A stretch of DNA of 64,000 nucleotides, from positions 4,670,001 through 4,734,000 of the forward strand of contig NZ_CP050022.2 of the NCBI RefSeq assembly GCF_011602485.2, written 5' to 3'. This stretch comes from Bradyrhizobium sp. 1(2017) (GTDB taxonomy: Bacteria; Pseudomonadota; Alphaproteobacteria; Rhizobiales; Xanthobacteraceae). A model generated the notes under the pieces. That model saw nothing but the letters and a program-made list of their open reading frames with translations. It searched no databases and was not told the origin of the DNA. The position numbers were made by a program, and so were the translations under genes. This document shows positions 24,809 to 36,044 of the stretch, piece after piece (within the stretch, counting starts at the first letter, position 1; every line of letters begins with the position of its first letter).

Positions 24809-25150
24809 TTACGCCTCGGGTTGAGCCTTGCTGGCATCGCCATTGGTGCGATGCTGGGAATTGATGCGCTGCTTCAGGATCGCCGACGGCTTGAACACCA
24901 TGACCCGGCGCGGCGAGATCGGCACCTCGGTGCCCGTCTTCGGGTTGCGGCCGATGCGCTGGCCCTTCTTGCGCACCATGAAGGAGCCGAACGAGGACAA
25001 TTTCACCGTCTCGCCCTTCTCCAGGCAGTCGGTGATCTCCTTCAGCACGAGTTCCACGAAGGCGGACGATTCCGTGCGCGACAGGCCCACCTTCTGGTAG
25101 ACGGCCTCGCACAGATCGACACGCGTTACGGTTTTGCTTTGATCGGTCAT
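24809..25150 (-). CDS. ihfA: Integration host factor subunit alpha
   Basis: The 113-residue HU/IHF-family protein contains [40 protein letters not shown] and [20 protein letters not shown], the DNA-bending arm with its intercalating Pro. It forms a heterodimer with IHF-beta and bends DNA at promoters and recombination sites. ATG 25150 gives the family length; an upstream ATG at 25177 adds nine residues. The C-terminal tail beyond the core is longer than in E. coli. Confidence 0.93.
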   Translation of the reverse strand: MTDQSKTVTRVDLCEAVYQKVGLSRTESSAFVELVLKEITDCLEKGETVKLSSFGSFMVRKKGQRIGRNPKTGTEVPISPRRVMVFKPSAILKQRINSQHRTNGDASKAQPEA

Positions 25151-25282
25151 CGCCCTGCCCCACATCACGGCGAACAATTGTTGTCTGAAATTATGAGGTT
25201 ACGATACGGCGGTCAACAGCGCTCATCAATGCCGAAGCATCGATAATCGGCGGTGATTCCGACAAAATTTTATCGACTGTTG

Positions 25283-26263
25283 CTACCAGCGCACGAGTGC
25301 GGAGCCCCAGGTGAAGCCGCCGCCCATGGCTTCCAGCAGAACCAGGTCGCCCTTCTTGATGCGGCCGTCCTTGCGCGCCACCGAGAGCGCCAGGGGGATC
25401 GAGGCCGCCGAGGTGTTGCCGTGCCGGTCCACCGTCAGCACCACCTTCTCGGGCGCGATGTGCAGCTTGTGGGCGGAAGCGTCGATGATTCGCTTGTTGG
25501 CCTGGTGCGGCACGAACCAGTCGATGCTGTCGGCGTTGAGCCCGGTCGCCTGGAAGGCGTCGACGATCACGTCGGTGATCATGCCGACCGCATGCTTGAA
25601 GACCTCGCGGCCCTCCATGCGCAGATGGCCGACGGTCTGGGTCGAGGACGGCCCGCCGTCGACGAACAGCTTTGCCTTGTGGCGGCCGTCGGAGCGCAGA
25701 TGCGTGGTGACAATGCCGCGGTCGGTCGCGGCGTTGCCCGGCTGCTCCTGCGCCTCCAGCACCACCGCACCGGCGCCGTCGCCGAACAGAACGCAGGTGC
25801 CGCGGTCGTTCCAGTCGAGGATGCGCGAGAAGGTCTCCGCGCCGATCACCAGTGCGCGCTTGTAGGCACCGGTGCGCAGGAAATTGTCGGCCGTGGCGAG
25901 CGCGAACACGAAGCCCGAGCACACCGCCTGCAGGTCGAAGGCCGCGCCATGATTGATGCCGAGCCCGTGCTGCACGGCGACCGCCGTTGCCGGGAACGTG
26001 TTGTCCGGCGTCGAGGTCGCCAGCACGATCAGCTCGATCGATTGGGCGTCGAGGCCGGCGTCGGTGAGCGCGGCCTGCGCCGCCTTGATCGCGAGGTGCG
26101 AGGTGAACTCGCCTTCGGCTGCGACATGCCGCTCACGGATGCCGGTGCGCTGCACGATCCACTCATCGGAGGTGTCGATCCGCGCCGCCAATTGGGCGTT
26201 GGTCACCACCTGCTCCGGCAGATAAGAGCCGCAGCCCAGTACGACCGAACGAATTTTCGTCAC
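25283..26263 (-). CDS. fabH: Beta-ketoacyl-ACP synthase III
   Basis: The 326-residue protein has the thiolase fold with Cys in [15 protein letters not shown], His in [13 protein letters not shown] and Asn in [14 protein letters not shown], completing the Cys-His-Asn triad. It condenses acetyl-CoA with malonyl-ACP to start fatty acid synthesis. It overlaps the end of plsX by 4 bp, so the pair is translationally coupled, as in many proteobacteria. Confidence 0.96.
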   Translation of the reverse strand: MTKIRSVVLGCGSYLPEQVVTNAQLAARIDTSDEWIVQRTGIRERHVAAEGEFTSHLAIKAAQAALTDAGLDAQSIELIVLATSTPDNTFPATAVAVQHGLGINHGAAFDLQAVCSGFVFALATADNFLRTGAYKRALVIGAETFSRILDWNDRGTCVLFGDGAGAVVLEAQEQPGNAATDRGIVTTHLRSDGRHKAKLFVDGGPSSTQTVGHLRMEGREVFKHAVGMITDVIVDAFQATGLNADSIDWFVPHQANKRIIDASAHKLHIAPEKVVLTVDRHGNTSAASIPLALSVARKDGRIKKGDLVLLEAMGGGFTWGSALVRW

Positions 26264-27321
26264 GAAACAGCCTCCTGCGCGGCCTGCACGGGATTGAGTG
26301 CACCACCCTCGCGGTTGAGCATCTGATTGATCTTGTTCAGGAGATCGTAGTGAGCCATCTCATAGCCAACATCGATCGCGTAGGCAAAGCCTTCGGCATT
26401 GATTCCGCCGTGGCTCTTGACCACAAGCCCGTTCAGCCCGAGCAGCACTCCACCGTTCGACTTGTTCGGGTCCATCTTGTCGCGCAGGGCCTGGAAGGCA
26501 TTGCGGGCAAACAGATAGCCGATTTTGGACAGCCAGCTCCGCTGAATCTCGTTACGGAGTAAGTCCGCCATCTGGCGCGCGGTTCCCTCGGCGGCCTTGA
26601 GCGCGATGTTGCCGCTGTAGCCCTCGGTCACGATCACATCGGCCAGCCCCTTGCCGATGCCATCGCCCTCGACGAAGCCGATATAGTCGAGTTCCGGCAG
26701 GTTCATCGCGCGCAGCATCTCGCCGGCCTCGCGGATCTCCTCGTGCCCCTTGATCTCCTCGGTGCCGATATTGAGCAGGCCGACCGTCGGACGCTTCTTG
26801 TCGAACACCACGCTCACCATGGCCGCGCCCATCACCGCGAGCGACACCAGATGGCGCGCATCGCCGCCGATCGTCGCCCCGAGATCGAGCACGACCGACT
26901 CGCCGCGCCTGGTTGGCCAGATCGCGCTGATGGCTGGGCGGTCGATGCCGGGCAGCGTGCGCAGATGGAACCGAGCCATCGCCATCAGCGCGCCGGTATT
27001 GCCGGCGGAGACCGCGACATCCGCCTCGCCCTGCTTGACCGCATCGATGGCCAGCCACATCGAGGAGGTCTTGCGGCCCCGCCGCAGCGCCTGGCTCGGC
27101 TTGTCCGAGCCGCTGACGGCGACATCGGTGTGGATGATCTTCGAGGCGGCCTTGAGCTGGGGATGCCGGTCGAGCTCGGGCTCGATCTTGGCGCGGTCCC
27201 CGACCAGCAGGAATTCGATGTCGCGATGCCTGCCCAGCGAGATGGCAGCGCCCGGAATGACCACGGCGGCGCCGGCGTCGCCTCCCATGGCGTCCAGCGC
27301 GATACGAACCTTGCTTGGCAT
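26260..27321 (-). CDS. plsX: Phosphate acyltransferase PlsX
   Basis: The 353-residue protein begins [20 protein letters not shown] and has [20 protein letters not shown] and [20 protein letters not shown], the standard PlsX motifs. It converts acyl-ACP to acyl-phosphate for phospholipid synthesis. It overlaps fabH by 4 bp. About 300 bp upstream is the convergently unrelated end of yceD; rpmF does not lie between them as it does in some bacteria. Confidence 0.96.
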   Translation of the reverse strand: MPSKVRIALDAMGGDAGAAVVIPGAAISLGRHRDIEFLLVGDRAKIEPELDRHPQLKAASKIIHTDVAVSGSDKPSQALRRGRKTSSMWLAIDAVKQGEADVAVSAGNTGALMAMARFHLRTLPGIDRPAISAIWPTRRGESVVLDLGATIGGDARHLVSLAVMGAAMVSVVFDKKRPTVGLLNIGTEEIKGHEEIREAGEMLRAMNLPELDYIGFVEGDGIGKGLADVIVTEGYSGNIALKAAEGTARQMADLLRNEIQRSWLSKIGYLFARNAFQALRDKMDPNKSNGGVLLGLNGLVVKSHGGINAEGFAYAIDVGYEMAHYDLLNKINQMLNREGGALNPVQAAQEAVS

Positions 27322-27620
27322 GAAAGTCCTGGAAACCTGGTCTGGTGCGGTCTTGAGTTAGCGGGGCCGCAAAATGGGTTCGCCACGGACATGGCGACCG
27401 GCCAAGCGCCACGCCGCACCCGGACCGGGGCGCGACAATAGCGTTTTGTACCCCCGAAACAACCTCTTGCCCCCAGCCTTTTGCATTCGGGGCGATCCGG
27501 GAACGGGTGGATGAATTGGCAAGAAATACATCGAAATCAACCGGATATGGCCGGGCTTCAAACCATCGCGATAGACGGCTCATGTCCGGCCGCAAGCGGT
27601 CCGGCCGGATATGCCCCGGG

Positions 27621-28190
27621 CTATTTGCCCTTTTTCCTGTCCTGGAGGGCCTTCAGCGCTGCGAAGGGATGGTCCTCCGGATCGGGGGCGGTGACCTCCG
27701 CCTCGAACACCGCCCCTTCCTTGCGCGGATAGGGGTCGATTGCCAGGAACAGCGCGTCCGTGGCGAGACGGCCAAGGTCGATGATGCCATTGACGATCGC
27801 CTCCGGAGGGTCGGCGACCTCAGGCGGCTCCTCGTCGTCCTGCCCCTCCTCGATCAGGTCGGCCAGCCGGCGCGCCTCGGCCTCGGGGGCGAACATGAGG
27901 TCCACCTCCTCCTCGATCTCGCTCTCGATCGGATCGAGCGTGACGACGCAGGTCTGGCCGATCCGGCCGCGGACCAGCCCCGTGACCTGGAGCCGGCCGC
28001 CGCTTTTCGGCACGACATCAAAGCTCGCATGGGCGGACAGCACCTCCCGCAGACCCGCGATCTCGGCCATGGCCTGCCGCTCGGCCGCTGATGCCTCGAG
28101 CTCGCGATGCAGGCCGGTGTCGGGGACCTGCGCCACGATGACGGGCGCCCGCCAGGGATCTGGCTCGGATCCGGTCGTCGGTCGGGTCAT
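27621..28190 (-). CDS. YceD/DUF177 family protein
   Basis: The 189-residue protein fits the DUF177 (YceD) family: LQVTGLVRGRIGQTCVVTLD, then PIESEIEEEVDLMF, with an acidic middle and the C-terminal DPEDHPFAALKALQDRKKGK. Family members are linked to 23S rRNA accumulation, and to plsX/rpmF loci in many bacteria, which fits the position upstream of plsX. The gene overlaps the bc1 chaperone gene by ATGA, so the two are coupled. Confidence 0.85.
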   Translation of the reverse strand: MTRPTTGSEPDPWRAPVIVAQVPDTGLHRELEASAAERQAMAEIAGLREVLSAHASFDVVPKSGGRLQVTGLVRGRIGQTCVVTLDPIESEIEEEVDLMFAPEAEARRLADLIEEGQDDEEPPEVADPPEAIVNGIIDLGRLATDALFLAIDPYPRKEGAVFEAEVTAPDPEDHPFAALKALQDRKKGK

Positions 28191-28735
28191 GGCGTGACAT
28201 CCTCTGGGAGCGCCGGGGGAAACTTGAACGACGCGCGCAGCAGCGCCGCTTCATCGGTCCGGCCGAGATCGGCTTCCGTGGCTCGGGCATAGGCCGCGAG
28301 GCTCCGGGCCTGATCCATGCCGGTACCATTCAAGATATTCTTGCAGATCGCCGACGCCAGCGCTTCGCCGCCACCGTCCATGGCCTGGTCATAAGCCTGG
28401 ACGCGGCCGTAGAAGGCCTCGCCGAAAGCCCGCATCCGTTTCGGCACGGTCTGATCGCCTACCCCCATCTCGCGCAGATTGTCATCCATGTCCTCGCAGA
28501 AGCGGTCGAACAGCGCCTGGGACAGCTCCGTGGCGCTCTGGACGGTGCGCAGGCGGCGCAGCAGCAGCCACAGATGCAGCAGCAACAGGTCGAAACGACC
28601 GTTAACCGTATCCGGCACGCCCAAGTCCCGGTAAAATATGGGTTCTCGCGCCTGCGTCACGATCATGCCATAGATGGCCTCGATGGTGCCCGGGGCTAGC
28701 CGGGGTTTCCTGAAGTGATTGAACGGCCAAAGCAT
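28187..28735 (-). CDS. Ubiquinol-cytochrome c chaperone (CBP3/UQCC1-like)
   Basis: The 182-residue protein contains IYGMIVTQAREPIFYRDLGV, TVNGRFDLLLLHLWLLLRRL, FCEDMDDNLREMGVGDQTVP and MRAFGEAFYGRVQAYDQAM. These are typical of the family that includes yeast Cbp3, which assists cytochrome b assembly in the bc1 complex. Presence in alphaproteobacteria matches the mitochondrial link. It is the first gene of a two-gene unit with yceD and is divergent from a BamE-like lipoprotein gene. Confidence 0.9.
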   Translation of the reverse strand: MLWPFNHFRKPRLAPGTIEAIYGMIVTQAREPIFYRDLGVPDTVNGRFDLLLLHLWLLLRRLRTVQSATELSQALFDRFCEDMDDNLREMGVGDQTVPKRMRAFGEAFYGRVQAYDQAMDGGGEALASAICKNILNGTGMDQARSLAAYARATEADLGRTDEAALLRASFKFPPALPEDVTP

Positions 28736-28833
28736 TGTGGTTTCCGCAAGCGGGCGCGCGCGTGTTGCATTCTGAGCCTCCGCCCGGTACTTCAGCGCCT
28801 CGCGCGACGCAAGGGGACGGAATCAGTTCCGCA

Positions 28834-29319
28834 ATGACGATAACGAACCAGACCGGCCTGCGCGCTGACAAGCGGCGCGGCCTTCATGCACGCTGGCGCG
28901 GCTTGCGCCTGCTCGCGGCCGCGACCCTGGTCGGCGCCGCCCTTGCAGGCTGCACCGGCGAGCAATTCCAGAAGGGCTACATCCTGCCGCCCGGCGCGCT
29001 GGAGCAGATTCCGATCGGTGCGAGCCAGGACCAGGTGCTGATCGTGATGGGCACGCCCTCCACCGTCGCGACCCTCGACGGCGAGGTGTTCTATTACATC
29101 TCGCAGCGCTCGGAGCGGATGGTCGCCTTCATGAACCAGAAGGTGGTCGACCAGCGCGTCATCGCGATCTATTTCGACAAGAACCGGCGCGTGCGCCGGC
29201 TGGCGAATTACGGCCTGCAGGACGGCAAGATCTTCGACTTCATCAGCCGCACCACGGCGACGTCGGGCCAGGAGATGAGCTACCTCGCACCGCTGTTCAA
29301 GCTGCTGAGCTTCAACTGA
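28834..29319 (+). CDS. bamE: BamE/SmpA-type outer-membrane lipoprotein
   Basis: About 161 residues. A signal peptide ends in the lipobox LAGC (GAALAGCTGEQFQKGYILPP). It then reads LEQIPIGASQDQVLIVMGTP and GEVFYYISQRSERMVAFMN, the BamE fold. BamE is an accessory part of the BAM complex that inserts outer-membrane proteins such as the porin at 13.8 kb. ATG 28834 is chosen because it leaves a proper lipoprotein signal; the open frame further upstream overlaps the divergent gene. Confidence 0.88.
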   Translation: MTITNQTGLRADKRRGLHARWRGLRLLAAATLVGAALAGCTGEQFQKGYILPPGALEQIPIGASQDQVLIVMGTPSTVATLDGEVFYYISQRSERMVAFMNQKVVDQRVIAIYFDKNRRVRRLANYGLQDGKIFDFISRTTATSGQEMSYLAPLFKLLSFN

Positions 29320-29535
29320 GTCGCGACCGCTCTCGCGCGAAGCGGATACCGCTTCGCGCGAACAAAACGCGTCGAAACAAGATCTAAAGCCCGATCCAAT
29401 TCCGTCGGAAGGTAAATCGCTCCAGCCTGCGGCGTCCTGCCGCTGTCCACGCGGCCCTTGCCGCCATGCGCGACTTGCCGCCGCACGCTGCGTTCCCTTA
29501 CGCTCCCTGCAAAGCAAGAAGCAGGGAGTGGATTC

Positions 29536-30549
29536 GTGCCCAGGAAACTTCAGAACATTTCGTTGTCCCGCCGTCGCGTGCTCGCCGGTGCTGCCGGCCT
29601 TTCGGCCGCAGCGATCCTGCCGCGATCGAGCCTCGCCGACTGGAAGCCGACCGAGACCGTTCGTCTCATCGTACCGGCCGCAGCCGGCGGCTCGACCGAC
29701 GTCATGGGCCGGCTGCTCGCTGCCCATCTGCAAACGGCCTGGGGGCAATCGGCCGTCGTGGAAAACCGCTCGGGCGGCGGCGGCACGATCGGAACCGCCG
29801 AGGCGGTCCGCGCCAAGCCTGACGGTCAAACCATCCTGGTCGGCAACCCCGGACCGAACGCGATCGCCTACAGCATCTTCAAGAACCTCAGCTACAAGCC
29901 GGAGCAGCTGCAGCCGGTTTCCAACATGATCCGGATCCCGAACATCGTCTCGGCGCATCCAAAGACCGGCATCAAGTCGATTCCCGAGCTGATCACCTAC
30001 CTGAAGGGCAATCCGGACAAGCTCAGCTATGCCTCCTCCGGCGTCGGCCAGAGCCCTCACCTCACCGGCGCGTGGTTCCTCCAGCTCACCGGGCTGAAGA
30101 TGACGCACATTCCGTTCCGCGGTGCCGGCCCGGCGCTCCAGGCCGCGCTTGCCGGCGACATCCAGATCCTGTTCGACAATCTCTATCCGAGCCTGCCGCA
30201 GGTCCAGAACGGCACACTCAATGGCCTCTGCGTCACCACGACCGAGCGCAGCGAGCTCGCGCCGAACCTGCCGACCATGCGCGAGAGCGCGCCGGAGCTG
30301 GCGAATTTCGACGTGTCCTCCTGGTTCTCCGTCTTCCTTCCGAAGGGGGTCTCGCCCGAGGTGCTCAGCGCGCTCAATCTCCAGATCAAGGCGATGCTGG
30401 AGCGCGACGACGTCAAGAAGCAGATCGCCGCCATGGGCGCCCGCGCCGACTACGGCACGCCAGAGCAGTTCGCCGCCTTCGTGGACGCCGAGACGAAGAA
30501 GTTCGCCGGCATCATCCAGAAGGAAGGGCTGCAGATGGACGTGCAGTAG
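29536..30549 (+). CDS. Tripartite tricarboxylate transporter (Bug) substrate-binding protein
   Basis: The 337-residue protein begins at GTG 29536 (GGGAG upstream) with a twin-arginine-like signal (SRRRVLAGAAGLSAAAILP). The Bug pattern follows: VRLIVPAAAGGSTDVMGRLL, VENRSGGGGTIGTAEAV and ASSGVGQSPHLTGAWFLQLT. It binds a carboxylate-type ligand in the periplasm. The membrane subunits TctA and TctB are not next to it, so it is an orphan receptor, as is common for large Bug families. Confidence 0.9.
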   Translation: MPRKLQNISLSRRRVLAGAAGLSAAAILPRSSLADWKPTETVRLIVPAAAGGSTDVMGRLLAAHLQTAWGQSAVVENRSGGGGTIGTAEAVRAKPDGQTILVGNPGPNAIAYSIFKNLSYKPEQLQPVSNMIRIPNIVSAHPKTGIKSIPELITYLKGNPDKLSYASSGVGQSPHLTGAWFLQLTGLKMTHIPFRGAGPALQAALAGDIQILFDNLYPSLPQVQNGTLNGLCVTTTERSELAPNLPTMRESAPELANFDVSSWFSVFLPKGVSPEVLSALNLQIKAMLERDDVKKQIAAMGARADYGTPEQFAAFVDAETKKFAGIIQKEGLQMDVQ

Positions 30550-30558
30550 CGCCACTTC

Positions 30559-30644
30559 CGTCATTGCGAGGAACGTAGCGACGAAGCAATCCAGACTGCA
30601 TCTGCGGAAAGACTCTGGATTGCTTCGCTGCGCTCGCAATGACG
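30559..30644. repeat. 86-bp palindromic repeat (CGTCATTGCGAGGAACG type), copy 1
   Basis: Starts CGTCATTGCGAGG and ends CGCTCGCAATGACG, with inner arms GAAGCAATCCAG and CTCTGGATTGCTTCG. The copy at 47293-47378 has the same length and nearly the same sequence. Confidence 0.85.
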
Positions 30645-30672
30645 TGGTGAGAGCGTGCAGTCCACCAAACAA

Positions 30673-30700
30673 AAACCCCGCGGCTCGCGCCGCGGGGTTT
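30673..30700 (-). terminator. Terminator of hppA
   Basis: ACCCCGCGG and CCGCGGGGT form a 9-bp stem with a 6-nt loop. On the minus strand a TTTTTG run follows. It lies about 20 bp after the hppA stop and may also stop the convergent Bug gene. Confidence 0.8.
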
Positions 30701-30721
30701 GTCTTGTGTCGTTGACGCCGC

Positions 30722-32842
<2,121 letters not shown>

Positions 32843-33077
32843 GTGATTTTTGCCTCAGATCCTTGATGTAACCCCCGGCGCCTTTTGTTGTCCGTCGTGC
32901 GGTGCGGCGCCTTGATTTTGAACAAAGCCGCCCCCTAGCCCGAAGGGAGCGGCCCCAGTCGGTCACAAGCTTGCCAAAATCAAATTGAGGGTGCAACGCC
33001 GGATAAGGCCGAAACAGCCGATCTCGGCAGGTATTTGGGCCAGTCCCGAGAACTAAGATGCCGGTTTGGAGCAATTC

Positions 33078-34076
33078 CTAGAAGTGGCTGTAGGACAGCC
33101 GCTTCAAGGTCAGCTCCTGCCCCTGCCCGTCCAGGAAGCGCGGCCGCTCATGGCCCGCGACGATCGTGCCGATGGCCGTGACGGCCAAACCGGCCGCCTT
33201 GCCCGCGGCGATCAGCACCTCGCCTTGCTCCGGAGGCACGGTGCACAGCACCTCGTAATCGTCGCCGCCGGCCAACAGGGTCTCGACGCCAACGACCTTG
33301 CGCGCGATCAGGCCGGCCGCCGCCGCCGACAGCGGCATGGTCGCCACCCCGACCGTGGCCGAGACGCCGGAGGCCGCGCAAAGCTTGGTGAGATCGCCCG
33401 CGAGCCCGTCGGAGACATCCATCGCGGCATTTGCATGGTCGCTCACGGCCCGCGCCAGCGCGTTGCGCGGCTGCGGCACGCGATAGCGCGAGACCAGAAA
33501 ATCCCGTGCAGCGGGATCGGACGCAAGCGCGGCGGCCACTGCGCCTCCCGTGAGCACGTCGAGGCCGAGCGCGGCATCGCCGATCGTGCCCGTCACCAGA
33601 ATCAGATCGCCCGGGCGTGCGCCGGTGCGACCGACCATCCGCCCCCGCGGCACGCGGCCGAAGGCGGTGATGGAGATCATCTGCGGCCCTGGCGTCGAAA
33701 CCGTATCGCCGCCGAGCAGCGAACAGCCGAAGGACCTTGCGTCCTCGCCGAGCGCATCCGCAAACGGCCGTAGCCAGGCATCCTCCCTGCTCCGCAGCGC
33801 CAGCGTCAGCACGAAGCCGGCTGGCACCGCTCCCTTGGCGGCGAGATCGGACAGATTCACCCGCAGCGCCTTGCGCGCGATCGTATCGGGCGGATCGGCG
33901 GCCAGATAATGGACGCCCTCGACGACGGCATCGGTGGTGACCACGATGTCCTCGCCCGATGACGACAGGATCGCGGCATCATCGACCAACCCGAACGCGC
34001 CGGGATCGGTCGCGAGAGGCCTGAAATAGCGCGCGATGAGGGAGTCTTCGGCGGAGGGATTTTGCGGGTTTGCCAT
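33078..34076 (-). CDS. thiL: Thiamine-monophosphate kinase
   Basis: The 332-residue protein begins SAEDSLIARYFRPLA and contains GLVDDAAIL, VVTTDAVVEGVHYL, LGGDTVSTPG, MDVSDGLAGDL and ETLLAGGDDYEVLCTVPP, all ThiL signatures of the PurM-like fold. It makes thiamine pyrophosphate from thiamine phosphate. ATG 34076 is chosen at the conserved N-terminus; an upstream extension in frame lacks conservation. It lies downstream of nusB on the same strand, separated by a palindromic repeat; ribH-nusB-thiL is a common alphaproteobacterial order. Confidence 0.94.
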   Translation of the reverse strand: MANPQNPSAEDSLIARYFRPLATDPGAFGLVDDAAILSSSGEDIVVTTDAVVEGVHYLAADPPDTIARKALRVNLSDLAAKGAVPAGFVLTLALRSREDAWLRPFADALGEDARSFGCSLLGGDTVSTPGPQMISITAFGRVPRGRMVGRTGARPGDLILVTGTIGDAALGLDVLTGGAVAAALASDPAARDFLVSRYRVPQPRNALARAVSDHANAAMDVSDGLAGDLTKLCAASGVSATVGVATMPLSAAAAGLIARKVVGVETLLAGGDDYEVLCTVPPEQGEVLIAAGKAAGLAVTAIGTIVAGHERPRFLDGQGQELTLKRLSYSHF

Positions 34077-34096
34077 GAGCCTAACCCCACTCTCCA

Positions 34097-34266
34097 CTGT
34101 CATCGCCCGGCTTGCCGCCTTCGCTAAAGCTTCGGCGCGCCTGGGATTGTAGGCCTCGTCGAAGCCTTGGCGTAGACGGGACCGGGCGATCCGGTATTCC
34201 AGAGACGGTCGTGTCAAATCGATTGGCCGCGGCGTACCGGATCACCCGCCTTCGCGGGTGATGACA
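34097..34266. repeat. Imperfect palindromic repeat (TGTCATCGCCCGGCTT family) between nusB and thiL
   Basis: Begins TGTCATCGCCCGGCTTG and ends TTCGCGGGTGATGACA. An inner GACCGGGCGATCCGGTATTC matches the element at 5264-5387. The middle part is longer and different, so it may be a composite. Confidence 0.65.
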
Positions 34267-34316
34267 ACGGAGTATGGGGCAGCCGTCTCGCATGAATTCA
34301 CCGCCCTCGCGGGAGA

Positions 34317-34814
34317 TTACCCCCGCCCGAACTCGTCACCGCGAAACTGACGGCCGATCTGGTCGAGCACCGCGTTCACCATGCCGGTCTCCTCGCGGTC
34401 CACGAAGGCGTTGGCGACGTCGACATATTCGGAGACGACGACGCGGCCCGGCACGTCCTTGCGATGCTGGAGCTCATAAGCCCCTGCCCGCAGCACCGCG
34501 CGCAGGATCGCCTCGATCCGCTTCAACGGCCAGCCCTTCGACAACGCCTCGTCGATCAGCGGATCGAGCTTCTTCTGGTCGCGCACGACGCCAGAGACGA
34601 CGTCGCGAAAGAACGCAGCCTCCGCCGGCAGGTAGGTGTCGCCCTCGACCTCGTTGCCGAGCCAATGGCTCTCGAATTCGGCGAAGATGTCGTTGATGCC
34701 GGCGCCGGCGATATCCATCTGGTACAGCGCCTGCACGGCGGCGAGCCGTGCCGCACCGCGCCGGTTCGCCTTCTTCTCGGCAGCGCCTGCCGGTTTTTTG
34801 TTGTTGTCGGCCAT
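34317..34814 (-). CDS. nusB: Transcription antitermination factor NusB
   Basis: The 165-residue all-helical protein has RRGAARLAAVQALYQMDIAG, VVSGVVRDQKKLDPLIDEAL, RIEAILRAVLRAGAYELQHR and VVSEYVDVANAFVDREETGM, the NusB pattern. It binds boxA RNA with NusE (S10) in rRNA antitermination. It starts 3 bp after the ribH stop, so the two are co-transcribed. Confidence 0.95.
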   Translation of the reverse strand: MADNNKKPAGAAEKKANRRGAARLAAVQALYQMDIAGAGINDIFAEFESHWLGNEVEGDTYLPAEAAFFRDVVSGVVRDQKKLDPLIDEALSKGWPLKRIEAILRAVLRAGAYELQHRKDVPGRVVVSEYVDVANAFVDREETGMVNAVLDQIGRQFRGDEFGRG

Positions 34815-34817
34815 GGT

Positions 34818-35309
34818 TCAGGCCTGCGCCAGGCGGCGTTTGATGCGCAGCATCGCAAGCGCGGCGCGCGCGGCATCGCCGCCCTTGTTGAGCTCGCTGG
34901 CGCGTGCCCGCGCCCAGGCCTGCGCATCGGTATTGACGGTGAGGATGCCGTTGCCGAGCGGCAGCTTCCGCGCCACGGCGAGATCCATCAGTGCGCGCGA
35001 GGATTCCTGCGAGACGATCTCGAAATGGATGGTATCGCCGCGGATGACGCAGCCGAGCGCGATCACGGCGTCGTAAGGCTTGCCGTTCGCCGCAGCCGCG
35101 TCGATCGCGATGGCGACCGCTGCCGGAATCTCCAGCGCGCCCGGAACGGTGATGACGTCATGGGTCAGGCCGGCGGCCTTCAGCTCAGCGACCGCGCCGT
35201 CCAGGAGCGCGTCCTGGAGATCGTCATAGAACCGTGCCTCGACGATCAGCGCGCGTGCGCCGGAAATGTTGGTCTGGTCCTTCAGGGGTGCGCGCCGCGC
35301 GTCTGCCAT
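34818..35309 (-). CDS. ribH: 6,7-dimethyl-8-ribityllumazine synthase
   Basis: The 163-residue protein shows [58 protein letters not shown] (with the catalytic His) and [20 protein letters not shown]. It condenses the pyrimidine intermediate with 3,4-dihydroxybutanone phosphate in riboflavin synthesis. ATG 35309 is used; a TTG at 35315 is two codons upstream. It is followed closely by nusB, a widespread pairing. Confidence 0.95.
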   Translation of the reverse strand: MADARRAPLKDQTNISGARALIVEARFYDDLQDALLDGAVAELKAAGLTHDVITVPGALEIPAAVAIAIDAAAANGKPYDAVIALGCVIRGDTIHFEIVSQESSRALMDLAVARKLPLGNGILTVNTDAQAWARARASELNKGGDAARAALAMLRIKRRLAQA

Positions 35310-35322
35310 GGTCAACCTATTC

Positions 35323-35406
35323 TGTCATTGCCGGGCTTGACCCGGCAATCCATCGGGCAAGCACCTCTTAAGAGGATAGATGCGCGGGTCAAGCCCGCGC
35401 ATGACG
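35323..35406. repeat. Palindromic repeat between ribE and ribH
   Basis: Begins TGTCATTGCCGGGCTTGACC and ends GGTCAAGCCCGCGCATGACG, so the arms are nearly exact inverses. It belongs to the same family as the elements at 5264 and 34097. Confidence 0.75.
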
Positions 35407-35420
35407 ACTTTATGCGCCGG

Positions 35421-36044
35421 TCACTTCATTTCCGTCAGCCGCGCGGCGTAGCGGGCCATCAGGTCGACCTCGATATTGACCTCGTCCCCCGCCTTCCAGC
35501 CGCCGATCGTCGTCACCGTCAGCGTGTGCGGGATGATCAAGACCGAAAAGCTCGTGTCTTTCACCGTGTTGACCGTCAGCGAGACGCCGTCGAGCGTGAT
35601 CGAGCCCTTGGTGGCGATGAAGCGCGCCAGCTCGCGCGTCGTCGAGAGCTCGAACCGCGCCATATCGGGCAGGTCCTCGCGACTGAGAAGCCTCGCGACA
35701 CCGTCGGCATGGCCGGCGACGATGTGGCCGCCGAGCTCGTCGCCGATCTTCAGCGCCCGCTCGAGATTGAGCTTCGTTCCGACCTTCCAGCGATCTGCGG
35801 TCGTCAGCGCCAGCGTCTCCGCGGCGGCATCGACGTCGAACCAGGTACGTTGCTCAGAGTCCTTGCCGCCTGCGACGCCGGAGGCGACCACCGTCAGGCA
35901 GACGCCGTTGCAGGCGATCGAGGCGCCATCGGCAATGGTGGTCTGGTCATAGCTGCAGGCAATGCGCAGGCGGTGGAGCTGCCCCTGCGCCGTCGGCGTG
36001 AAGCCGACGATCTCGCCGATATCGGTGACAATGCCAGTGAACAT
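35421..36044 (-). CDS. ribE: Riboflavin synthase subunit alpha
   Basis: The 207-residue protein has two lumazine-binding repeats. The first starts [12 protein letters not shown] with DGASIACNGVCLTVV, and the second has GGHIVAGHADGVARLLS and GSITLDGVSLTVNTV. It dismutates two lumazines to riboflavin. The ribE ATG overlaps the last base of the ribD stop, so the two are translationally coupled. Confidence 0.95.
   Translation of the reverse strand: MFTGIVTDIGEIVGFTPTAQGQLHRLRIACSYDQTTIADGASIACNGVCLTVVASGVAGGKDSEQRTWFDVDAAAETLALTTADRWKVGTKLNLERALKIGDELGGHIVAGHADGVARLLSREDLPDMARFELSTTRELARFIATKGSITLDGVSLTVNTVKDTSFSVLIIPHTLTVTTIGGWKAGDEVNIEVDLMARYAARLTEMK

Noticed and set aside
35315..35420. FMN riboswitch near ribH/ribE
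   Set aside because: The space between them is filled by a palindromic repeat; none of the conserved RFN-element blocks are seen.
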